Below are positions 26,036 through 33,810 of a stretch of 35,926 nt of DNA, one piece after another. A model generated the notes under the pieces. The model was not told where the DNA came from. It ran no database searches and was given only the letters and a program-made list of their open reading frames with translations. Positions within the stretch are counted from its first letter, which is position 1. Every line of letters starts with the position of its first letter. The position numbers and the translations under genes were made by a program. Where the stretch lies: contig VFJK01000115.1 in NCBI GenBank assembly GCA_009886125.1, positions 1-35,926 of the forward strand, in the 5' to 3' direction. The DNA is from Geobacter sp. Lineage in GTDB: Bacteria > Desulfobacterota > Desulfuromonadia > Geobacterales > DSM-12255.

Positions 26036-27360
26036 GCCAATCTAATTTTAATGACATGGTTGTCTCCTGGATGGGTACGATTCCGACAGGATGGGAATTA
26101 CGTCGGTTAAAGACATTAATTTCTGAACCCATTACAGATGGCCCTCACGAAACCCCTGAGTTTCTTTCTGAAGGTATACCTTTTCTTTCTGTTGATGGTA
26201 TTCAAGAGGGTGAACTTGTTTTCGATGGATGCCGCTTTATCTCTCAGGCTGCACACAACGAATATCAAAAAAAATGTTTACCTCGTCTTGATGATCTTCT
26301 CCTTGGCAAAGCTGCATCCACTGGCAAGATCGCCAGAGTGAAGGTGGATTTCGAATTCAGCATCTGGTCACCACTCGCATTAATTCGGCCAAAGCAATCT
26401 GAAATTATTTCAGATTTTTTAGAGTATTCCCTAAAAGACTTTACGACTCAGGCGCAAATTGACTGTCTTTGTACAGCCAATACTCAGAAAAATATCAGTA
26501 TGCAGGAAATCCCGCTTTTAATCCTGAGTGTCCCTTCTAAACACGACCAACGTCGCATCTCCACCTATCTAGATGATCAGACTGCCAAGATTGACCGACT
26601 GATAGAGATGCGGCGGCGACAAATGGAACTTTTGAAGGAACAGCGAGCTGCCCTTATTCTGCAAGCCGTCACCCGAGGTCTTAATTCTGATGTACCGATG
26701 AAGGATTCCGGTATTTCCTGGCTGGGTGAGATTCCGTCGCATTGGAGTATGACTACACTTGGTCGCTTGGCAACACTTCTGCAAACAGGCCCTTTTGGTA
26801 GTCAGTTGCATTCGCATGAATACATCGAAGATGGTATCCCCATTATCAATCCCTCGCACATGGGCGAAGGATTGATCCTACATGATCCCAAATGTACTGT
26901 AGATGAGGAAACCGCCAGCCGATTATCGCGGCACTTCTTGCAGCTTGGAGACATTGTCTTTGCACGGCGAGGGGAGATTGGTCGTTGTGCTCAAGTTCAT
27001 AAAGATGAAGTCGGCTGGCTGTGCGGTACCGGAAGTATGTTAATGCGGCCAGATAGCAGAGTGCTAGAGCCTGCATTCCTCGTCACTTTATTTCAATTGA
27101 AAAACCTAAAAGAATCGTTAACACTTCAGTCAGTTGGCTCAACAATGGACAATTTAAACACTGGCATTCTTGCTGGGATAAAACTTCCATTGCCGCCTCG
27201 TGAAGAACAATCTGATATTCTACGGTTTATTCAAAGCAAGAGCTCTAAGACAGACGACCTGATTTCCGCCTATTCCCGCCAACAATCCCTCCTTACTGAA
27301 TACCGCGCCGCTCTGATTCACGAATGTGTAACCGGGCAGCGAGAAGTAAAGTTGACGTAG
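26032..27360 (+). CDS. hsdS: type I restriction-modification specificity subunit
   Basis: The 442-aa HsdS has the usual repeated design. Target-recognition domain 1 begins WMGTIPTGWELRRLK and is followed by the conserved helix IDRLIEMRRRQMELLKEQRAAL. Domain 2 begins WLGEIPSHWSMTTLG and is followed by a second conserved helix near the C-terminus (SLLTEYRAALIHECVTG). Each domain would recognise one half of a split site; the sequence itself cannot be predicted. The first domain looks more AT-rich than hsdM and hsdR, consistent with exchange of specificity domains. ATG overlaps the hsdM stop by 4 nt; hsdR follows after 51 nt. Confidence 0.93.
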   Translation: MSQSNFNDMVVSWMGTIPTGWELRRLKTLISEPITDGPHETPEFLSEGIPFLSVDGIQEGELVFDGCRFISQAAHNEYQKKCLPRLDDLLLGKAASTGKIARVKVDFEFSIWSPLALIRPKQSEIISDFLEYSLKDFTTQAQIDCLCTANTQKNISMQEIPLLILSVPSKHDQRRISTYLDDQTAKIDRLIEMRRRQMELLKEQRAALILQAVTRGLNSDVPMKDSGISWLGEIPSHWSMTTLGRLATLLQTGPFGSQLHSHEYIEDGIPIINPSHMGEGLILHDPKCTVDEETASRLSRHFLQLGDIVFARRGEIGRCAQVHKDEVGWLCGTGSMLMRPDSRVLEPAFLVTLFQLKNLKESLTLQSVGSTMDNLNTGILAGIKLPLPPREEQSDILRFIQSKSSKTDDLISAYSRQQSLLTEYRAALIHECVTGQREVKLT

Positions 27361-27411
27361 AGGTACATATACACATTTTATTTACGTAATTAGGGTGCCG
27401 GGAGAAAGAGC

Positions 27412-30411
27412 ATGCTCAAAACCAGCCGAGTTTCTGAACAGGCCGCCGAGGAAGGGATTGTTGCTTCCCTGGCTATCAGTCCTATGTATCACGAGCGGAT
27501 AAATACAAACTTTGACGCCTCATCGATGCTTGATATTGCAGAAACCGCCACATTTATCCAGGCCACCCAGCCGAAGGAATGGGCCAAGCTCAGCAAGCAG
27601 TTTTCTGGTGGCGAACAGGAGGCGCTGGCGGCCCAGCTTTCCTTGCTGCTGCAAAAGCGCGGCACATTGGAAGTGTTGCGCAACGGAGTATCATTCAACG
27701 GTATCAATCTGCAGCTTGCCTACTTCCGCCCCTCTGCCGACGGTAACCCTGAACATCAGTCCCGCTACCAGGCAAACCGCTTTGCCGTTATGCGTCAAGT
27801 GCATTTCTCCACCAAGACCCCAGACCAATCTATCGACGTGGTGGTTTTTCTCAACGGCCTGCCCATCATTTCCATCGAGTTGAAAAATCACTTTACCAGC
27901 CAAAACGTACATCATGCCATTGCCCAATATCGGCGGCGTGACCACCGGGAGCAGTTCTGGGGGCGCTGTCTGGTCCATTTCGCGCTTGATGATGATTCTG
28001 TCTACATGACGACCAAACTTGAGGGCAAGGAGACCGGCTTTCTACCCTTCAATCGTGATACCTTCAACCCAATTATTTACGAACGTTTCGCTGCTTCGTA
28101 CCTGTGGGACGACTTCACCGACGAAGATGGCGAACTGCAACCGGGAATATTGCGGGCAGACTCGCTGCTGTTGTTGATTCAAAACTATCTGCACGCGGAA
28201 CGATCCGAGAAGACCGGCAAGGAGAAGTTCATCTTTCCCCGCTTCCATCAACTCATGGCCGTGCGCAAAATGCTGGCTCATGCCAAGTCAAACGGCAGCG
28301 GCCACAATTACCTCATCCAGCATAGCGCCGGTTCCGGCAAGAGCAACAGCATTGCCTGGCTGTCTCACCAGCTTGCCAACCTCTGCGGCACGGATGGTCA
28401 GCCGGTATTCGACAGTATCGTAGTAATCACCGACCGCCGGATTCTGGACAAACAACTTCAGGACACTATCAAGCAGTTTGAGAAGATCAAAGGGGTTGTC
28501 ACCAAGATCGACCGGAACACCAAGCAGCTGGTAAAGGCGCTGGAGCGCGGCGACAAGATCATTATCACCACCCTGCAGAAGTTCGGCTTCATTGGCGAAA
28601 TGGTCAAGTTGGACAAGCGTTTTGCCATTATTGTAGACGAAGCGCACAGCTCACAGACCGGCGAAAATGTCAAAGACCTGAAGATTGTGCTGACATCGGA
28701 TGAACAACTTCGCGTGGCGCTCGACAAGGATGAAGAAGAAGAGATGGACCCGATCGAGGTGGAGCTGGAGAAGATCCAGAAGGCCCGGCAACGGCTGCCA
28801 CACCTGTCTTTCTTTGCTTTCACCGCCACCCCTAAGGACAAGACGCTGGAGCTGTTCGGCACCAAAGACCCTACCGTGAAGAAGGGTTTCCGCCCTTTCC
28901 ATCAATACACCATGCGTCAGGCGATTGATGAGGGCTTCATCCTTGACGTACTGAAAAGCTATACAACCTACAAGACCTACTTCGAGCTGATTGAAAACGA
29001 GAAAGCCGAAGGAGAGAAGGAAGTTGAAAAGCTCAAGGCGCGGCGGCTCCTGCTGGAATATGTGGATCAGCACGAGTTCGCTATCAAGCGCAAGGCCCAT
29101 ATCATCGTCGATCACTTCACCCGCAAGACCGCCCACAAAATCAAGGGACAGGCCAAGGCGATGGTCGTCACTCATTCCCGTGCCCATGCCGTTCGGTACA
29201 TGCAGGAGATCAGTAGTGTCATCAGCGAGCAGAACCTGAACTATGGCGTTCTGGTTGCCTTCTCCGGCACGGTAACTATCAACGAGCAGAAATACACCGA
29301 AGAAAGCATGAATCCACCAGGCACCGGTGACATTGCCGAGGCATTCAAGAAACCGGAACAGCGAATGCTGGTGGTGGCGAACAAGTTCCAGACCGGTTTT
29401 GACCAGCCTTTATTGCATACGATGTACGTGGACAAGAAGCTTGGCGGCGTGGCAGCAGTCCAGACCCTGAGCAGGCTCAACCGGACCGCACCGGGCAAGC
29501 AGGATACGATGGTGCTGGACTTTGTGAACAGCCAAGAGGTTATCGAGGCATCATTCCAGGATTACTACCAGCGTACTGAACTGGAAGGGGAAACCGATCC
29601 GAACAAACTCTACAATCTGAAATACTCCCTGGAAAAGATGAAGGTATTCAGTGCTGATGACGTGACCGAGTTTGTTGAGCTGTTCATTGTAAAGAAGGTG
29701 CCGTCAGAAAAGCTGCAACCGTTTTTCCAGCGTATCGTGGAGACCGGCTACAACAACCTTGCAGCAGAGCACAAAGAGAAAAAGGACTATGAAAAACTGA
29801 AAGCGGAAGCACAGGACAAATTCCGCAAGGAAACCGCCCGCTACGTCAAGCAGTACACCTTCATCAGCCAGATAATGACCTTTACGGATACCTCACTGGA
29901 GAAGTTCTACCTGTTTGCCAAGCTGTTGTTGAAACAACTCCCGTACCAGAAAAAGTCTCTGCCACTGGAAGTAGTCGAGATGATCGACATGGATAAATAC
30001 CGGGTGCAGGAGGAGCAGAACGGCAGCATTGTACTTGTCGGAGAAGATGGAACGCTGACCCCTTCAGCGGACGACGGGCACCGTGGCGGAAAAGAGCAGG
30101 AGAAAGAGACTCTTAAAATCATCATCCAGAAATTGAATGAGGAGTATGGCATCCCCTTTGAAGAGGCCGACCGGGTTATGAACGCTATCAAGCAAAAGCT
30201 GGAAGAAGACGATGCTTTGCGCTCCGCCTTCAAAACCAGCGACATTGATCACCTGCGGCGCGACAAGCTCAATCGCAGCATCAAGGATGCCTTCCTGAAT
30301 AACGCCGATGAGTTCCTGAGCTTCATGGCAAAGACTGAAACAGATCCCGGCTTTGGTAAGTTTTTCTTCTCGGAAATGTTCAAGTGGTATTCGGGGACGG
30401 TGAAGGGATAG
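27412..30411 (+). CDS. hsdR: type I restriction endonuclease subunit
   Basis: HsdR is the motor and nuclease of type I systems. The 999-aa protein has an N-terminal PD-(D/E)xK nuclease with GLPIISIELKN (Glu156, Lys158). The SF2 helicase has Walker A HSAGSGKS (residues 304-311), IVDEAHSSQTG (DEAH at 409-412) and FFAFTATPKDKTLELFG. Helicase domain 2 contains VVANKFQTGFDQPLL and TLSRLNRTAPGK. A helical C-terminal region, which would bind HsdM/HsdS, completes it. All key motifs are intact, so the system looks active. GGGAGAAAGAG precedes the ATG. Confidence 0.95.
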   Translation: MLKTSRVSEQAAEEGIVASLAISPMYHERINTNFDASSMLDIAETATFIQATQPKEWAKLSKQFSGGEQEALAAQLSLLLQKRGTLEVLRNGVSFNGINLQLAYFRPSADGNPEHQSRYQANRFAVMRQVHFSTKTPDQSIDVVVFLNGLPIISIELKNHFTSQNVHHAIAQYRRRDHREQFWGRCLVHFALDDDSVYMTTKLEGKETGFLPFNRDTFNPIIYERFAASYLWDDFTDEDGELQPGILRADSLLLLIQNYLHAERSEKTGKEKFIFPRFHQLMAVRKMLAHAKSNGSGHNYLIQHSAGSGKSNSIAWLSHQLANLCGTDGQPVFDSIVVITDRRILDKQLQDTIKQFEKIKGVVTKIDRNTKQLVKALERGDKIIITTLQKFGFIGEMVKLDKRFAIIVDEAHSSQTGENVKDLKIVLTSDEQLRVALDKDEEEEMDPIEVELEKIQKARQRLPHLSFFAFTATPKDKTLELFGTKDPTVKKGFRPFHQYTMRQAIDEGFILDVLKSYTTYKTYFELIENEKAEGEKEVEKLKARRLLLEYVDQHEFAIKRKAHIIVDHFTRKTAHKIKGQAKAMVVTHSRAHAVRYMQEISSVISEQNLNYGVLVAFSGTVTINEQKYTEESMNPPGTGDIAEAFKKPEQRMLVVANKFQTGFDQPLLHTMYVDKKLGGVAAVQTLSRLNRTAPGKQDTMVLDFVNSQEVIEASFQDYYQRTELEGETDPNKLYNLKYSLEKMKVFSADDVTEFVELFIVKKVPSEKLQPFFQRIVETGYNNLAAEHKEKKDYEKLKAEAQDKFRKETARYVKQYTFISQIMTFTDTSLEKFYLFAKLLLKQLPYQKKSLPLEVVEMIDMDKYRVQEEQNGSIVLVGEDGTLTPSADDGHRGGKEQEKETLKIIIQKLNEEYGIPFEEADRVMNAIKQKLEEDDALRSAFKTSDIDHLRRDKLNRSIKDAFLNNADEFLSFMAKTETDPGFGKFFFSEMFKWYSGTVKG

Positions 30412-30474
30412 GGTGGTTATTTTGTTTCGTACTGTCTTGTTGTGTATTAACTATACCTGTGGTATTTAATAGAT

Positions 30475-31077
30475 ATGTGCATTCATCTGACATTCAAATA
30501 TGAAACCGCGACACAAGCCCTGAACTATCTTGCGGCCAAATCAGGCGGCACAATCAACAAACTGAAGGCTCTGAAACTGATTTTCTTTGCTGATCGTTTT
30601 CACGTGAGGAAATACGGGCGTCCGGTAACTGGTGACGAATATCTGGCCATGACATACGGCCCGGTAGCATCTAGCGTCAAGGACATTGCCGAGATGTCCG
30701 GCTTTCTTGATTCTAAAGTAGCCAGATATGCCAAGCATTATATTAAGCCGGTCAACAAGTATGGTTTCCGTTCTATTGCCGCCGTTGACTCCGACCAGCT
30801 ATCAGAAAGCGATATAGAGGCGCTTGATTTTGCTTGGAACAACTTCAGTAAATTTGGCAAGTATGAACTTGCAGAGATTACCCACGCATACCCGGAATGG
30901 AATCGCCACGAATCAGCCGTGAAGCATTTTGGCAATGTGCGAATGGATTACCTTGATTTTCTGGGTGACCCACCTGCCGACTGCGACCCTTGTTTTCCAC
31001 TAACCGCTGATGACAAGATAGTAGTTGCTGAAATGCTCAAGGAGAAGTCGGAGATTGCGCGGCTGATTCTCGGTTAG
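30475..31077 (+). CDS. Panacea (DUF4065/SocA-like) antitoxin
   Basis: The 200-aa product carries the Panacea domain core: INKLKALKLIFFADRFHVRKYG, then PVTGDEYLAMTYGPVASSVKDI. This domain is a versatile antitoxin module that neutralises many unrelated toxins in bacterial and phage TA pairs, and is related to the proteolytic adaptor SocA of Caulobacter. There is no clear ribosome-binding site before the ATG. The upstream 60 nt are AT-rich and may hold the promoter. The putative toxin starts 5 nt after its stop. Antitoxin-first order is common in TA operons. Confidence 0.85.
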   Translation: MCIHLTFKYETATQALNYLAAKSGGTINKLKALKLIFFADRFHVRKYGRPVTGDEYLAMTYGPVASSVKDIAEMSGFLDSKVARYAKHYIKPVNKYGFRSIAAVDSDQLSESDIEALDFAWNNFSKFGKYELAEITHAYPEWNRHESAVKHFGNVRMDYLDFLGDPPADCDPCFPLTADDKIVVAEMLKEKSEIARLILG

Positions 31078-31082
31078 CCGTT

Positions 31083-31526
31083 ATGGTTCAGATTTCGCCA
31101 GAAGTCCAGATAAGAGCAGCTATCAAACCAGGTTCGGTTTATTACTTCCCGGAAGCCTCGTTTTCCTCCCCAGAGCCCCATTATTTCGTCGTCCTAAATC
31201 ACAACCCTTTAACCGATACGTTTCTTGTCCTGGTCTGCGCTTCATCACAGATCGAGAATGTAAAGAGACGACGGCTTAACTGCCCGGCTTCCACGCTTGT
31301 GGAAATGACACCTGCTGATTATGCCAGCTTTACCAAGCCAACAATCATTGATTGTAATGATGTCCATGAACACACGATTGATGATCTGGTAAGCATGCGG
31401 GGTAAATACGACTTGAAAACAAAGCCGGAGATGGCTACCGCTATTCTTGAGACCCTCCGCCAGGCTGTTATTGCCAGTCCGCTTGTCACCGGCAAAATCA
31501 AGGCAATGCTGAAGCCGTCCGCCTAA
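31083..31526 (+). CDS. putative toxin of the Panacea-linked pair
   Basis: The 147-aa product has no confident family assignment. Its N-terminal half (KPGSVYYFPEA, then PHYFVVLNHNP and FLVLVCASSQIENVKRRRL) is beta-rich and loosely recalls the SH3-like barrel of PemK/MazF-type proteins. The rest is helical. Position directly behind a Panacea antitoxin, with a 5-nt gap, makes a toxin role likely. It ends only 3 nt from the convergent zinc-motif gene, with no terminator between them. RNase activity is a guess from fold resemblance. Confidence 0.7.
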   Translation: MVQISPEVQIRAAIKPGSVYYFPEASFSSPEPHYFVVLNHNPLTDTFLVLVCASSQIENVKRRRLNCPASTLVEMTPADYASFTKPTIIDCNDVHEHTIDDLVSMRGKYDLKTKPEMATAILETLRQAVIASPLVTGKIKAMLKPSA

Positions 31527-31529
31527 CTG

Positions 31530-32135
31530 TTATCCGATCATTCCTTTGAGAGCCTCCATTCTCGACTCCAGCCAATCTAATCCCTGCCATTCTGCATTGC
31601 GATATTGCCAGCGTAACCGTTCCCATGTCCGTTGGTGCATCCCTTTCGGCTTCAGATAAAGGCTCTTGTCGTCGCCACCCAGCCTGGCTTTTATCTTGTC
31701 CCGCACCCTCCAGCTTCGGTCTATCGTATCCTCATTACAGCTTGCATAAGTCAACTTGAGACAGTGGCGGCAGGCTACATGCTCACCGTTCACGACCACT
31801 ATAGCAACACGGCGGGAACAGTAGGGGCAGACGAACCAAGGGCGCGATCCGCCGTAAGCACATGCGGTATGTGCAAGGCTGACAACCTGCTCTTTTGATT
31901 GCCACTCGTCGATTGAGTTTATTCGCCACCGGTAGGTAACCGTCATGCTCTCATCAGCTACGATCCGGATATTGACATTGCCCGACGGCTGACCGTTTCT
32001 GTTCCAGGATAAGCTGTAATACCCGCTCCGCAACATTCCTTGTTTTTTCAGATAACGGATGTCCAGGCGACTTGAAGCGTCAAGAGTACCCTTTGTGCTG
32101 TATCGGTAACGACGACCTGAACCGCAACCACCCAT
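31530..32135 (-). CDS. zinc-motif protein, unknown function
   Basis: The 201-aa product opens MGGCGSGRRYRYS and contains CPYC and CRHC in the centre, a probable zinc ribbon, and ends in a Trp/Arg-rich helical tail (RTWERLRWQYRNAEWQGLDW). Proteins with this beginning recur in integrative elements, but no role is known to me. GGAGAAAATC precedes the ATG. A promoter with perfect -35 and -10 hexamers and a palindrome over the -10 lies upstream, so it is probably separately regulated. Convergent with the toxin gene. Confidence 0.75.
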   Translation of the reverse strand: MGGCGSGRRYRYSTKGTLDASSRLDIRYLKKQGMLRSGYYSLSWNRNGQPSGNVNIRIVADESMTVTYRWRINSIDEWQSKEQVVSLAHTACAYGGSRPWFVCPYCSRRVAIVVVNGEHVACRHCLKLTYASCNEDTIDRSWRVRDKIKARLGGDDKSLYLKPKGMHQRTWERLRWQYRNAEWQGLDWLESRMEALKGMIG

Positions 32136-32178
32136 GATTTTCTCCTATTTTACCGAAATCATTTGGCAAATTCATATT

Positions 32179-32214
32179 GGCTGTATTATAAAACAGCCTG
32201 TCATGCCTTGTCAA
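32179..32214 (-). promoter_or_regulatory. consensus sigma70 promoter with an operator-like palindrome
   Basis: On the minus strand a perfect TTGACA (32214-32209) is followed after 18 bp by a perfect TATAAT (32190-32185). The -10 box sits inside a perfect palindrome, GGCTGT (32179-32184) and ACAGCC (32193-32198) around 8 bp, which looks like a repressor site. The start codon of the zinc-motif gene is about 50 nt downstream. Confidence 0.8.
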
Positions 32215-32237
32215 ATGCGGCTTTACAGGTGATTTTA

Positions 32238-32939
32238 TTATTGCGGTTTTAACCTCATTTTTCTCTTTATGTAGGTTGCTGCTTCCGGCACACGCACCTC
32301 TATCCATATCAAGTGATTATCGCGCCGTAACTCAAACGGTTCATCAGATTGTGGACGTTGTGCTATCCACTGGAAGAACTCTTGTTGCGGATATTTTCGA
32401 TAGTATGCGTCAAGAAGGGTTTCCATGTTGGCGGTAAAATTGTAAAAAAACCAAGGGTTCTTGACCTTCCTCCACTCTAGGATTTTCCAGGCAGCAGTTG
32501 CCGCATCTTTTATCTTCAGCCCGAAATACATTCTGATGCTGTTCACATCGAAATAAAAAGCCTGCCTGTTCCTGGAATAGAGTTTTTTGATGGTTTCCTG
32601 TTTGTCTTCATCGGAAAGGCCAAACGCATCATCCAGAGTAAAACTAAGTTCATGCTCCATCTCTCTTTTCTGAAAATGGTATTCAAAAGCTTCTGCCACG
32701 GACTTGAAAGCCCATTTGGGGACAGGGACGGTGCCGCTGCAACAGTCATTGAAATAATCAGGATTGCAGTTCAGAAAAGAACGAAAGAAGCTGGTTAGGA
32801 TCAGGAATTTATTTTCTGCTTTGTGGTAATCTGATTCAGAAAGTTGTGCTTCTTCAAAAAAGTGCTTACAGATGCCGTCCTCGTTGATTTCACGTTTGGG
32901 AAAACATCTATGTGGTTTACTGGATTCCTTGTCTGACAT
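32238..32939 (-). CDS. unknown protein B of a tandem paralog pair
   Basis: The 233-aa product is mainly helical, with no TM, signal peptide or known domain. It is clearly homologous to the gene upstream on the same strand. Shared blocks include VPKWA followed by VAEAF, ETIKKL with RN, a VN.RM.FGL segment, W near the KNP..FYNF region, LLDAY or MLDAY, and a C-terminal RVPEAATYIKRKMRL (RVPEAATFIKRKIRL in the partner). Its ATG is one base after the upstream stop, with GGAGGG inside the end of that gene, so the two are coupled. Both are far from identical, indicating an old duplication or two subunits of one complex. Confidence 0.75.
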   Translation of the reverse strand: MSDKESSKPHRCFPKREINEDGICKHFFEEAQLSESDYHKAENKFLILTSFFRSFLNCNPDYFNDCCSGTVPVPKWAFKSVAEAFEYHFQKREMEHELSFTLDDAFGLSDEDKQETIKKLYSRNRQAFYFDVNSIRMYFGLKIKDAATAAWKILEWRKVKNPWFFYNFTANMETLLDAYYRKYPQQEFFQWIAQRPQSDEPFELRRDNHLIWIEVRVPEAATYIKRKMRLKPQ

Positions 32940-32940
32940 T

Positions 32941-33705
32941 TCACCCTCCGCAAGTGGTCTCTGTATCTGTCTTTGGATTTCTGAGCCTTATTTTGCGTTT
33001 GATGAAGGTAGCTGCTTCCGGTACTCGTTCCTCAATCCATTTCAGGTACTTCGCCTTAAAACTTTCAAAATCAGTCTTGGCGTAACCAAGTAATTGGCTC
33101 CATTCCTGAACCCACTCCATGAAGGTCGGGAGTGGGTATGCCCGATGATAGGCATCAAGCATTGATTTCTGGCTCGCTCTAAAATTGTAGTAGAATCCGG
33201 GCTTGTTGTTCTTCTGCCATTGAACGATTTTCCAGGTAACAGCAACAGCATCATTGACGTTTAAGCCAAATACCATTCGGACCATATTGACTCGATCAAG
33301 GAACCTCTTCTTATTGCGCTGTTGCAGCTTCTTGATAGTTTCTTTCTTGCTTTCGGACTGAATGCCAAAGGACTCTTCAAGGGTTGCTTCAAGATCATGT
33401 TCAATATCCGTTCGATGGGCGTAACGCTGGAAGGCTTCTGCTACGGCCTTTACGGCCCATTTCGGCACACGAATATTGCCGTCAGTCTCATCAAGCAGGC
33501 CAGGGACGTCTGATAGTAACGCTTGATAGAAAGAGGAAAGGTATTTGAAGTTCTCGCCTTCATTCTTGTAATCTTCAGCTGTGTACTTGCCCGTAGCAAA
33601 GAGTTTCCAGTAATCTTCATTTTCCTTTGTGATGCCCAGCAGATAAGATTGAGAGGCCATGCCTATGCCAGTTAAACCGGCAATTGCAGGATGCGGGTAG
33701 GTCAT
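32941..33705 (-). CDS. unknown protein A of a tandem paralog pair
   Basis: The 254-aa product is helical, rich in Lys, Glu and aromatic residues, with no recognised domain. A variable N-terminus (MTYPHPAIAGLTG) is followed by a helical block (NFKYLSSFYQALLSDVPGLL) and the core shared with protein B. The ending EERVPEAATFIKRKIRL is very basic, which suits nucleic-acid or protein binding. GGAGGGCG precedes the ATG. It lies downstream of the integrase on the same strand, separated by a GC-rich hairpin. The reading through integrase, A and B suggests a link to integration or to defence cargo, but neither is shown. Confidence 0.75.
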   Translation of the reverse strand: MTYPHPAIAGLTGIGMASQSYLLGITKENEDYWKLFATGKYTAEDYKNEGENFKYLSSFYQALLSDVPGLLDETDGNIRVPKWAVKAVAEAFQRYAHRTDIEHDLEATLEESFGIQSESKKETIKKLQQRNKKRFLDRVNMVRMVFGLNVNDAVAVTWKIVQWQKNNKPGFYYNFRASQKSMLDAYHRAYPLPTFMEWVQEWSQLLGYAKTDFESFKAKYLKWIEERVPEAATFIKRKIRLRNPKTDTETTCGG

Positions 33706-33746
33706 TGTTGCGCCCTCCGGTGGCTTATTCTCCGAGATGCTGCAAA

Positions 33747-33801
33747 CGCGGGAAACCGGGTCGGAGTGTCCCGGTTTGTCGGCCCGTCGGCCTATCCCGC
33801 G
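33747..33801 (-). other. GC-rich nested hairpin between integrase and paralog A
   Basis: An inner perfect stem AAACCGGG (33753-33760) and CCCGGTTT (33770-33777) sits within an outer CGCGGG (33747-33752) and CCCGCG (33796-33801). There is no T-run, so it is not a standard terminator. It may attenuate transcription from the integrase into the paralogs or stabilise the message. Confidence 0.55.
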
Positions 33802-33810
33802 AAATCGTGT

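Noticed and set aside
24071-30411. BREX, DISARM or another multi-gene methylase-based system
   Set aside because: The three genes are a standard HsdM-HsdS-HsdR set, and no pglZ, drm or other signature gene is present.
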